Notes under the pieces: generated by a model
What the model saw: only the letters and a program-made list of their open reading frames with translations
The model's database searches: none
Told to the model about the DNA's origin: nothing
NCBI GenBank assembly: GCA_013151775.1
Contig: JAADHO010000344.1
Coordinates: forward strand, 10,003 to 43,241
DNA length: 33,239 nt
Reading direction: 5' to 3'
Origin: Deltaproteobacteria bacterium
Lineage (GTDB): Bacteria; Myxococcota_A; Polyangia; Polyangiales; Houyiibacteriaceae
Translations under genes and position numbers: made by a program
Shown here: one piece after another, positions 25,651 through 33,239 of the stretch
Layout: each line of letters opens with the position of its first letter
Position numbering within the stretch: position 1 is the stretch's first letter

Positions 25651-28173
25651 TCAGGGGCAGGGACCACCGGGCGCCACACAGATGTCGTAGCAGTGGCAGT
25701 CTTGGCCGCCGGTGCAGGAGTCGCCCGCGGGGACACAGGCGCCCGAGCCATCGCATTGGCGAACCCAGCAGGTCATGGCGAGGCTGCAGTCGAAGCCCGC
25801 ACGCACGAAGCGATCCGTGGGGCAGGCGCCGCTCGTTCCGTCACAGGTCTCCTGGCGATCGCACTGACCCACAGCCGCGCGGCACACGCTGCCAGCCGCG
25901 CTCACTACGTCCGCAGGACAGGCGCCGCTGGTGCCCGTGCAGGTCTCCGGCGTGTCGCAGCTGCCAGCCGACGCGCGACAGGTCGCCCCTCCCGACGCGA
26001 ATCCATCCGCGGGACAGCCGTTGCCGCCGGCGCAGGTCTCCGCCACATCGCAGATCCCCAAGGAGGCGCGGCATACGTAGCTCGACGAGCGCTTGGCGTC
26101 GGTCGGGCAAGTCGGCGAGCTGCCGTTGCAGGTCTCCGCCACGTCGCAGGCCCCCATGGACGCACGGCAGAGATAGCCGCCCGGGCGCTTGGCGTCCGAG
26201 GGACAGGAGGAGGAGCTTCCCGTGCAGGTCTCGGAGAGGTCACAGACCCCAGCCGACGCGCGACAGATGGTCGCGGCAGAGGCGAAGCCGTTGCTGGGGC
26301 AGGCGTCGCTCGCGCCATCACAGGTCTCGGCCACGTCACAGAAGCCGGCGCTGGCGCGACAGCTCGTGCCGCTCGCTCGCTTGGCGTCCACGGGACACGC
26401 GGGCCCGCTTCCGTCGCAGGTCTCCGCTGCGTCGCAGGGCCCCGCCACGTCGCGACAAGTTCCGCCCGACGCGAAGCTGTCCGCGGGGCAGTCTGGACTA
26501 CTGCCCGTGCAGGTCTCCGCCGAGTCGCAGGCGCCCGCGGAGGCACGGCATACGGTCGATCCGCTCTTGTAGCGGTCACGCACACAGACCGGCGCGCCCG
26601 AGCTGCAGTCGATGACGCCCACCTCACACGCGCCGCCCGTGTCGCATGGATCTCCACAACCCAGGTTCACGCAGGCTCCCGCACCATCGCAGAGTCGGCC
26701 GCCTCCGCAGGCCGTCCCCGCGGTCGTGAAGCCGTCGTCGGGGCACGCCACGGCGGCACCATCGCAGGTCTCCGCCACGTCGCAGCTCCCGGCGGCGGCG
26801 CGACATGTGAAGCTCGCAGGTCGAGTCGCGTCCGCCGGACACGCGGCGTTTGATCCCGTGCAGGTCTCGGCCAGATCGCAGGGACCGGCCGCCGGTCTGC
26901 AACTCGTCGCTGCGCTCGCGAACCCGTCCGCTGGGCAAGCAGGGCTCGCGCCATCACAGGTCTCGGCCACATCACAGGGGCCCGCGGAGCCGCGGCAGGT
27001 GGTCGTGCTCGGGCTCTTGGCGTCGGCCGGACACGTGGGGGACGCGCCATCGCACGCCTCGGGCACGTCACAGGGACCGGCCGCGGGGCGGCAGAGTGTG
27101 CCCGAGTCCTTCACCCCGTCCGCGTCGCAGCGCGGCGCTGCGCCGTCGCAGACGATGTGCCCGGTCTCGCAGGCGTTGCCCGTGTCGCAGCTCGCTCCGA
27201 GCTCGCACGCGCCGCACACACCCGCGTTGCAGAAGCCAGCGCTGCAGGGCGTGCCGGGATCGCTGAAACCATCCGCCGGGCAGCTCGGCGCGACGCCATC
27301 GCAGGTCTCCTCGACATCGCACTCACCGAGGCTGGTGCGGCAGCTCTCCCCGGCGGGCTTCACGCCCGTAGCGACGCAGCTCTCCGCACCGCCGGCGCAG
27401 CGCATCTCGCCCCGCTCACAGGCGTTGCCCGTGTCGCAGGGCGCGCCCTCGACACACGCGCCCGCATCCATGGCTCCGTCTATCCCAGCATCGAGGCTGC
27501 CCGCATCAGCGCCGGGACGCGCCACGCAGCCCGAGGGGACGCAGACCTCATCCACCGCGCAGACGCCCTCGTCGGGCGTATCGAAGCACACGCCTCGATC
27601 GCAGCGACGGGTCGCGCAGGCCGAGCTGGAGGCTCCGCAGTCCGCGTCGATCTCGCACACGGCGTCGGCGCATGACTCGGGGCGGTCCACGGAACAGTCC
27701 GGCGGAACACAGCGACCGTTGAGGCATTCGGTCGCGCTCGTATCCGCTCCGGCGTTGGGACAGATCACCGCTTGGCAATCGCGCGTGACGTCCACCGTCG
27801 CCCCGGTCACTCCGGACGGGCGAACCGCGATGATCACCCGACGCTTGGCCAAGATGCGCGGCCCCGGCGCCAACAGACGCAGCTCGATGGTTTGATCTCC
27901 CGCGGGCGGATCTCCGAAGCTCGCCACGCGCAAACCGGCGAGCAGGTCCTGGGTTGGGGAGAGCGTGGTGGTCTGGACGTTTCGGGCGCCAGATCCGAGC
28001 AACTCGACCTCGACCTGCAAGACCTCGACAGCCGGGACGTAGTCCGTGCGCAGATCCACGACCAAGCCGCGTCCACCACCACCCCCGGCGCCGCATGCGG
28101 GTAGGTTCACGGCCAGCAACGTGAGACATAGGCCGAGGGCCACTCGAGACGAGGCACGAACTGCAGGGGTCAT
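25651..28173 (-). CDS. Large lipoprotein with 13 disintegrin-like Cys repeats
   Basis: 840 residues. The signal peptide ends in a lipobox (LTLLAVNLPAC), then a Gly run and a ~100-residue beta-rich domain (~36-130). A Cys-rich region with Asp/Ala linker follows (~133-245), then a repeat region (~278-795), and a short Cys-rich end. Each 32-residue repeat reads CR.....CD..ETC.G.S..CP.D....... with spacing CX6CX5CX6C. This is the core pattern of eukaryotic ADAM/snake-venom disintegrin domains (CR...GECD..EYC.G.S..CP.D). Two non-repeat inserts interrupt the series after repeats 1 and 5, each containing CDTGNACE- or CDTGGACE-like motifs. Probably surface-exposed and disulfide-bonded; adhesion is a guess. 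A GGAG lies about nine bases ahead of the ATG. Confidence 0.85.
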   Translation of the reverse strand: MTPAVRASSRVALGLCLTLLAVNLPACGAGGGGGRGLVVDLRTDYVPAVEVLQVEVELLGSGARNVQTTTLSPTQDLLAGLRVASFGDPPAGDQTIELRLLAPGPRILAKRRVIIAVRPSGVTGATVDVTRDCQAVICPNAGADTSATECLNGRCVPPDCSVDRPESCADAVCEIDADCGASSSACATRRCDRGVCFDTPDEGVCAVDEVCVPSGCVARPGADAGSLDAGIDGAMDAGACVEGAPCDTGNACERGEMRCAGGAESCVATGVKPAGESCRTSLGECDVEETCDGVAPSCPADGFSDPGTPCSAGFCNAGVCGACELGASCDTGNACETGHIVCDGAAPRCDADGVKDSGTLCRPAAGPCDVPEACDGASPTCPADAKSPSTTTCRGSAGPCDVAETCDGASPACPADGFASAATSCRPAAGPCDLAETCTGSNAACPADATRPASFTCRAAAGSCDVAETCDGAAVACPDDGFTTAGTACGGGRLCDGAGACVNLGCGDPCDTGGACEVGVIDCSSGAPVCVRDRYKSGSTVCRASAGACDSAETCTGSSPDCPADSFASGGTCRDVAGPCDAAETCDGSGPACPVDAKRASGTSCRASAGFCDVAETCDGASDACPSNGFASAATICRASAGVCDLSETCTGSSSSCPSDAKRPGGYLCRASMGACDVAETCNGSSPTCPTDAKRSSSYVCRASLGICDVAETCAGGNGCPADGFASGGATCRASAGSCDTPETCTGTSGACPADVVSAAGSVCRAAVGQCDRQETCDGTSGACPTDRFVRAGFDCSLAMTCWVRQCDGSGACVPAGDSCTGGQDCHCYDICVAPGGPCP
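25789..27342 (-). repeat. Tandem ~96-bp coding repeats (13 units)
   Basis: DNA counterpart of the disintegrin-like units of the lipoprotein gene. Units are about 96 bp, diverged from each other, and interrupted twice by non-repeat stretches. The best-kept block encodes CDVAETCDG or CDLAETCTG and recurs in nearly every unit. Confidence 0.8.
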
Positions 28174-28354
28174 CGGGAGGCTCCTCGCTCGATGTGGACA
28201 GAAAGAAGGAGAGTATCAGGTCCGTCGTGAATACGAACCGGGGGGCACGATCTCGCGTCGAGGATGAAACAAACCACCCTGCTCGCGCGTCCATAAGAGA
28301 AGACGTTAGGTATTTTTTGCCGATACGAGCGAGATCCCTCATCCTGAGACTGAA

Positions 28355-30878
28355 GTGAAGCAAACGCTGGGTGCGACCCTATTGGCTCTCTTGCCCCTCC
28401 TGGGGGGTCAGCCTTTGGCTCGCGCGCAGGCTCCTTTCTGCGCACCGGCCGTCGCCTCCCTGGAGCCTCTGGCGAGCTTCTCCCCGCCCGAAGCGCGGCT
28501 CTACTCTGTCGAACCGCCGCGCACGCCGACGTCCCAGACAGCGCCCGCCTGCGATGGTGCGAGCTTGGGGCTCTCTCCCGACGCATTTTCGACGGAGCCC
28601 GCGGAGCTCTCGGCCGATGACGCGCGCAGGGCGCTGGCGCGAGCGCGCTCCTTGGGTGCAGCGGGCCGCGTGGAGGAGGCGGAGTTGGCCTTCGATCTGG
28701 TCGAGGCGGCGCTCCCCCGTTTGGCCGACCGCATCGCGCTCGAGCGTGGAGACGTGCTGCTCGCGCATGAGCCGGAGCGCGCCGAGCGTGCCTACGAATC
28801 CGCCGCCAACAGCGTGGACGGCACAGTGCGTGTGCGGGCCCGGGTGGGTGTGGTGCGGGCCGCCATCACGCGGGGCGCGCGCAACGCGGAGCAGCGCCTG
28901 AACGTGCTCCTGCGCAGCTATCCGGCGCTGAGCGAAGAGGGCTCCATGCGCCTCGAGCTGGCCGCCGTCGAAGAACGCCGAGGTCGCCCCCGAGTGGCCG
29001 CGCGCATCTACCAAGCCCTCGACCTGAACGATCCCGGCAGCCCGGAGGCCGTGCCGGCGCGCGAAGCCCTGGCGCGACTTCACGAGGCGGGCGTCTGGAT
29101 GCGTCCCTGGACCACCGAGCAGCGCGTGGCACGTCTGGAGCGCCTGCTTCAATCCGGGCCCTTCCCCTTGGCACGGGAGGAGCTGAGGCGCCTGCGTCGA
29201 GATCGGCGCCTGTCGCCCGAGGAGCGCACGCGCGTGAGCCAAGTCGGAGCGCGCCTAGCCCGCATCGAGGGGCGCTTCGAGGACGAGCGTGACCTCCGGC
29301 GCCACGGTCGCGTGGCCGCGGTGGGCACCGACGACGAAGGCGACGAGCTCGACTCCGCGACACGGGCCGCCATGCGCGCCCAAGCCGCCCGCAGCAGGGA
29401 CGAGGCAGAGGCGCGCGAGGACGTCGCCCGGCTGCGCGGCCGCCTGGCCTACCGCCGACTACCCACCGTGCGCCTCTTCCGCATCTTGGAATTGGGCGCC
29501 CGCGCGGGCCTCGCCGACGTGGTGGACGCCTCCCTCGAGGCCCTCGCGCGCCGCGACCTGCCCCCACGCATGCGCTATCAGGCCGCCATCACGGCCACGG
29601 GGGTCGCCCGTGAGGAGCTGTTGATCCCGCTCTTCCGCTCCCTGGTGAATCACCCGAGTCTGGGCATCGCTGCGCGCTACTACCTGGCACGAAGCCTCGA
29701 ACGCAGTGGTGACGCGGGAGCCGCCGAGCGCGCTTACTTGGAGGTGCAGCGCCTCGATCAGAGCGGGCGCCGCTACTACGCCATGTGGGCCGGCCTGCGC
29801 CTCGACCACGCCCGCAGCCGACTGCTCGACGGTGGCCTCGCGCCCGTCCTATGCAGCCCCGCGAGCGCCATCGCGTCCGCCAGCGACGCGAGCCCACGCC
29901 TGGCGAGCCGCGCGGGCATCGTGGACACCTCCCCAAGCACGATGCGACGAGCCGAGGGCAGCGCACCCTCCCTCGGACGCCCCGAGGCGCTCACGCCGGC
30001 GCCTGACTTCGAGGCTCTGGCGACCGCCCTCGAGGGCGTGGTGGAGGCCCACGGGGCGGCCTTCCCCTGGTTCGGCCGCGCCGTCGATTTGCTGAGACTC
30101 CACGAAGCGGACGCCGCCGGAGACGAGCTCTACGAGGCCTACCTCGCCTACCGACAGGCCATGGGTCGCCCGGTGGCGCGCGCAGGGCTCGCCTCGGTCA
30201 GCCGCGGCTCCGACAGACGCCGCGTCTTCGTGCCCTTCCCCGTGCGTCGCGGACGCCGTGCCCTGAGCGCGCAGGCCCGACAGACGCTGGCCGACGTGGC
30301 CGCCGCCCTCGGAGAGACGGGCACGGAGGTCGGCTTCGGCGGACGAGAGCGTCTCGTGCGATTGCCCCGCGCCTACGCCGCGCAAGTCGAGCGCGCCGCC
30401 GCGCGACGCGGGCTCGACCCGAACCTGCTCTTCGCCGTGATGCGCGTGGAGAGCGTCTACCAGGCGCGCATCGTGAGCTACGCGGGCGCCGTGGGCCTGA
30501 TGCAGATCATGCCCCGCACAGGGCGCCACATCGCCGACGCCCTCGGCAAGACCGACTTCGAGACGGCAGACCTGCTCGACCCGGAGACCAACCTCGACTT
30601 CGCCGCGTGGTACCTCGCGAGCCTGATCCGACGGGCCCCTGCCTCTGGCCATCGCCTCCTACAATGGCGGGCCTCATAACGTGCGCCGCTGGATCCACGA
30701 TCACGCCATGAACATGCCCCTCGACACCTTCCTCGAGGAGATCCCCTTCACGCAGACGCATCGCTACGTGCGGCGGGTGCTGACCTACTACGCCGAATAC
30801 CGCGCGCAGCAGAACCTACCCATGGGCGAGCTCTCGGTGGAGCTGCCGCATCCGGGCCCCGACTCCGTCGGCTTCTGA
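28355..30878 (+). pseudogene. Soluble lytic transglycosylase (SLT), frameshifted near the 3' end
   Basis: Signal peptide (MKQTLGATLLALLPLLGGQPL...ARA), a ~600-residue helical repeat region rich in Arg/Ala/Leu (TPR-like, similar to the ring domain of Slt70), then an SLT domain that cuts peptidoglycan glycan strands: LLFAVMRVESVYQ with catalytic Glu699, SYAGAVGLMQIMPRTG, and NLDFAAWYLASLIRR. Right after LIRR the frame goes wrong and stops at 30679. The +1 frame supplies the missing end (PLPLAIASYNGGPHNVRRW, then FTQTHRYVRRVLTYYAEYR) to a stop at 30878. The break is at about 30628-30636. The usual family sequence LIRRFDG.LPLA suggests a small deletion. It starts at a GTG (28355) with only a weak ribosome site. 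The divergent 181-bp upstream gap contains a short AT-rich tract near 28308-28318. Confidence 0.82.
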
Positions 30879-30906
30879 TCGGGCGCGCTGGGCGCATACT
30901 GAGCGC

Positions 30907-32016
30907 ATGCGCGCAGCGGACGTCGACGTCGCCGTGATCGGCGCGGGGGTGGTGGGCCTAGCGTGCGCGCGGGAGCTCGCGCTGCGCGGACGAAGCGTGC
31001 TCTTGATCGAACGCCACGGCGGCTTCGGGCGCGAGACCTCGAGCCGCAACAGCGGCGTGATCCACGCGGGCCTGCACTACGCGCCCGGCTCGTGGATGGA
31101 GACGAGCTGCGTGGAAGGCCGGCGGCGCCTGTATGCGTATTGTGTGGCTCGCGACGTGCCCCATCGGCGCACGGGCAAGCTCGTGCTCGCCGTGGAGGAG
31201 GAAGAGGTCGACGCCCTCGAGGCCATGGCCCGACGTGGCGCAGCGGCGGGCGCGGGACGCCTCGAGCTCTGGGGCGCGGCGAAGCTCCGACAACGTGAAC
31301 CCAGGTTGCGCGCCGCGTGTGCCCTCTTCAGTCCGGAGTCGGGTCTTGTGGACGCGCACGCGCTGATGGCCACGCTGCTCGCAGACGCGCGCGAGGCGGG
31401 CTGTGACGTGGCCTTCGGCTCGCGCGTGGTCGAGCTCGAGGCGGGTGACGACGGGGTGCGCGTGATCGCCGACACGGCGGGCGAACGCAGCGAGCTGCGC
31501 GCGGCTCAACTGCTGAACGCGACGGGGCACGGAACGACGACGCTGCTGCGCTCCCTGGGCGTGGATGTGGAACGCGCCGGGCTCGAGCTGCAGCCGGTGG
31601 CGGGCCGCTACTTCGCGCTGAGCGCGGCGGCGCCACGGCCCGAGGCTGCGCTGGTGTACCCATTGCCAAGCCGTGGAGGACTCGGCATCCACCTCACGCG
31701 GGATCTCGCCGATCAGACGCGCGCGGGGCCCGACGCCGCGCCCGGCTGCACGAGCCTGGAGGTGCCGGAGGCGCTGAGCGAGCACTTTGCCGAGGCCGTC
31801 GCACGCTATCTGCCCGGTGTGCGTGCCGAGCATCTGCGCCCCGACTTCGCGGGCCTGCGCCCACGCCTGGTCACGCGGGACGCCGCGCGCGACTTCCGAC
31901 TGGTCGAGGGGAAGACGCTGGGCGCGCCGCGAACGTGGCACCTCTTGGGCATCGAGTCGCCTGGGCTGACAGCCAGCCTCGCCCTCGCCGAGGACGTGGC
32001 CGACGCCATGGGCTGA
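30907..32016 (+). CDS. FAD-dependent oxidoreductase, L-2-hydroxyglutarate oxidase-like
   Basis: 369-residue flavoprotein of the DAO/GlpD superfamily. The N-terminal Rossmann motif is [21 protein letters not shown] (two pieces, ~8-28), followed by the acidic end [19 protein letters not shown]. The segment [16 protein letters not shown] is the mark of the L-2-hydroxyglutarate dehydrogenase/oxidase (LhgO, YgaF) group; [13 protein letters not shown] and [20 protein letters not shown] match its C-terminal FAD-binding end. The likely reaction is oxidation of L-2-hydroxyglutarate to 2-oxoglutarate, with electrons passed to quinone or oxygen. Related alpha-hydroxy-acid substrates are possible. The ATG at 30907 lies 28 bp after the transglycosylase gene. 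Confidence 0.85.
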   Translation: MRAADVDVAVIGAGVVGLACARELALRGRSVLLIERHGGFGRETSSRNSGVIHAGLHYAPGSWMETSCVEGRRRLYAYCVARDVPHRRTGKLVLAVEEEEVDALEAMARRGAAAGAGRLELWGAAKLRQREPRLRAACALFSPESGLVDAHALMATLLADAREAGCDVAFGSRVVELEAGDDGVRVIADTAGERSELRAAQLLNATGHGTTTLLRSLGVDVERAGLELQPVAGRYFALSAAAPRPEAALVYPLPSRGGLGIHLTRDLADQTRAGPDAAPGCTSLEVPEALSEHFAEAVARYLPGVRAEHLRPDFAGLRPRLVTRDAARDFRLVEGKTLGAPRTWHLLGIESPGLTASLALAEDVADAMG

Positions 32017-32107
32017 GGCGGCGCCAGGGGATCGGCGGCCCACGAAACGCCAGGGCTGTTCTCGCGTCGAATGCGTTGGTACACCTCGCGCCCTTGGAGG
32101 AAGCAAC

Positions 32108-33055
32108 ATGGTCCACGACGTCGTCATCATCGGCAGCGGCCCCGCCGCCCACACCGCCGCCATCTACACCGCCCGCGCGGAGCTCTCACCCGTGCTCTTC
32201 GAGGGCTTCATGGCCGGCGGCATCGCCGCGGGTGGGCAGCTCACCACCACCACCGAGGTGGAGAACTTCCCCGGCTTCCCCGAGGCCATCGGCGGCCCCG
32301 AGCTGACGGAGCGCTTCAAGGCCCAATCCACGCGCTTCGGTACGGTCGTCCACACGGAGACGGTCAACGAGGTCGATCTCAGCGTTCGCCCCTTCACGTT
32401 CAAATCCGACGGCCAAGAGGGCGCGGCGCGCACGCTGATCATCGCCACGGGCGCCACGGCCCAGCGCCTCGACGTACCCGGAACCCGCGACGGCGAGCTG
32501 TGGCAGAAAGGCGTCAGCGCCTGCGCGGTCTGCGATGGCGCCCTGCCCTTCTTCCGCGACCGTCCGCTCTATGTGATCGGCGGCGGCGACTCGGCCATGG
32601 AGGAAGCGACCTTCCTCGCCAAGTACGGCTCCAAGGTCACCGTCGTACACCGCCGCGACGAGCTGCGCGCCAGCCGCATCATGCAGAAGCGGGCCATCGA
32701 CCACCCGAAGGTCGAGATCCTCTACTCCCACACGGTCACGGAGGCCCTCGGCAGCGACGGCCTCGAGCAGCTGAGGCTGAAGGATCTGAAGACGGGCGAG
32801 GAGCACGTGGTCGAGGCGGCAGGGCTCTTCTTCGCCATCGGCCACAAGCCCAACACCAGCTTCCTCGGCGGACAGCTCGAGCTCGACGAGACGGGCTACA
32901 TCGTGACGGCACCCGACTCCACGGCGACCAGCGTCGAGGGCGTGTTCGCGGCAGGCGACGTGCAGGACAAGAAGTATCGGCAGGCGATCACCGCCGCCGG
33001 CAGCGGCTGCATGGCCGCCATCGAGACGGAGCACTACCTCGCCGCCCTGGGCTGA
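32108..33055 (+). CDS. trxB: Thioredoxin reductase
   Basis: Uses NADPH and FAD to reduce thioredoxin. 315 residues, the low-molecular-weight form. FAD motif [20 protein letters not shown] (~5-24), redox disulfide CAVC in [14 protein letters not shown] (Cys139, Cys142), NADPH motif [19 protein letters not shown] (~156-174) with the downstream [10 protein letters not shown], and FAD-binding [23 protein letters not shown] split at the C-terminus are all intact. A GGAGGAAG ribosome site stands six bases before the ATG. The neighbouring genes include many disulfide-rich exported proteins, but a functional link is not shown by the sequence. Confidence 0.97.
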   Translation: MVHDVVIIGSGPAAHTAAIYTARAELSPVLFEGFMAGGIAAGGQLTTTTEVENFPGFPEAIGGPELTERFKAQSTRFGTVVHTETVNEVDLSVRPFTFKSDGQEGAARTLIIATGATAQRLDVPGTRDGELWQKGVSACAVCDGALPFFRDRPLYVIGGGDSAMEEATFLAKYGSKVTVVHRRDELRASRIMQKRAIDHPKVEILYSHTVTEALGSDGLEQLRLKDLKTGEEHVVEAAGLFFAIGHKPNTSFLGGQLELDETGYIVTAPDSTATSVEGVFAAGDVQDKKYRQAITAAGSGCMAAIETEHYLAALG

Positions 33056-33096
33056 ACGCTGCGGCGGACGACATCACACGACCCCCGATGCCCCCA

Positions 33097-33134
33097 GCGC
33101 AAAGTCATGCCATGCTTGGCGCATGACTTTGCGC
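33097..33134 (+). promoter_or_regulatory. Perfect 14-bp inverted repeat over a start codon
   Basis: The arm GCGCAAAGTCATGC (33097-33110) is exactly complementary to 33121-33134, with a 10-base loop. The right arm contains the ATG (33123-33125) of the following lipoprotein gene. As DNA it may be a regulator site. As RNA the hairpin would bury the start codon and leave no free ribosome site, so it could control translation. Confidence 0.7.
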
Positions 33135-33239
33135 AACGCCCTCCTGCTCAGCTGTCTCGCGACCCTCGGTCTCGCGGGCTGCTCCTCCAAGACCGGCTGC
33201 GGCATACCCCTGTGCCCAGCCGTGGCCGACAATTGCTGG
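33123..33239 (+). CDS. Lipoprotein, N-terminal part only
   Basis: Only 39 codons are inside the window. The sequence MTLRNALLLSCLATLGLAGC is a textbook lipoprotein signal with lipobox LAGC, followed by a Cys-rich start (SSKTGCGIPLCPAVADNC). The ATG lies in the right arm of a perfect inverted repeat, and no Shine-Dalgarno is visible apart from it. The function cannot be told. Confidence 0.65.
   Translation, partial: MTLRNALLLSCLATLGLAGCSSKTGCGIPLCPAVADNCW

Noticed and set aside
25789..27342. Possible CRISPR-like array because of regular spacing
   Set aside because: Units are in frame, diverged and encode Cys repeats; there are no identical repeats with unique spacers and no cas genes.
26612..27895. 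Ser/Pro/Gln repeat protein on the + strand
   Set aside because: Mirror of the disintegrin-like repeat array. The repeats in it follow from the real gene on the other strand.
28264..28296. Ten-codon ORF beginning MKQTT ahead of the transglycosylase, similar to its MKQTL start
   Set aside because: Too short, with no ribosome site or attenuator structure; similarity covers only four residues.

Overview
This 33.2 kb window is high-GC, densely coded bacterial DNA with frequent GTG starts. It most resembles a Myxococcota (deltaproteobacterial) genome. The pointers are a secreted protein with a MYXO-CTERM-like tail (cysteine, one membrane helix, arginine cluster), several Cys/Asp/Ala-rich surface lipoproteins, a lipoprotein built from disintegrin-like repeats, and a K+-dependent-type membrane pyrophosphatase. 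The taxonomic call is inference from gene content. No rRNA, tRNA, CRISPR array or insertion sequence is visible, and no stretch over 300 bases lacks a gene.

Layout. 1-5.1 kb: C-terminally cut subtilisin-like protease (-), protein with two cyclic-nucleotide-binding domains (-), polytopic membrane protein (+), and a secreted CAP-domain protein broken by a one-base frameshift (-). 5.2-9.6 kb: argJ and secA (-), joined by an ATGA overlap. 9.7-13.5 kb: large envelope protein (-), Fur-family regulator (+), MYXO-CTERM-like secreted protein (+), MBL-fold hydrolase (-). 13.5-14.35 kb (-): a compact run of a 38-aa one-helix peptide, a lipoprotein and a 59-aa antitoxin-like fragment, each overlapping the next at the stop/start codon. 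14.5-17.7 kb: hppA (-) and a PPC-like lipoprotein (+), separated by a region with tandem repeats inside an inverted repeat. 17.8-20.1 kb: divergent APH-fold kinase (-) and acyl-CoA dehydrogenase (+), equivalent to the two halves of ACAD10/11 or to LvaA/LvaC. 20.1-22.9 kb (-) looks accessory: an overlapping small-protein/nucleotidyltransferase pair, a Cys-rich lipoprotein and a VapBC-like pair. A 21-bp direct repeat brackets the first part of it. 22.9-25.6 kb: unknown membrane-anchored protein (-), proS (+) and a coupled small membrane protein (+). 25.65-28.2 kb: lipoprotein with 13 disintegrin-like repeats (-). 28.4-33.2 kb (+): lytic transglycosylase with a frameshift, an L-2-hydroxyglutarate-oxidase-like flavoprotein, trxB and the start of another lipoprotein, whose start codon lies in a perfect 14-bp inverted repeat.

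Housekeeping functions (secretion, arginine synthesis, tRNA charging, proton/sodium pumping, thiol redox) are interleaved with envelope and secreted proteins of unknown role. The least explained parts are the 13.5-14.35 kb mini-operon, the 20.1-22.9 kb accessory stretch and the disintegrin-repeat lipoprotein. Two independent genes carry single frameshifts that would restore complete domains, so sequencing or assembly error is a live alternative to true gene decay.
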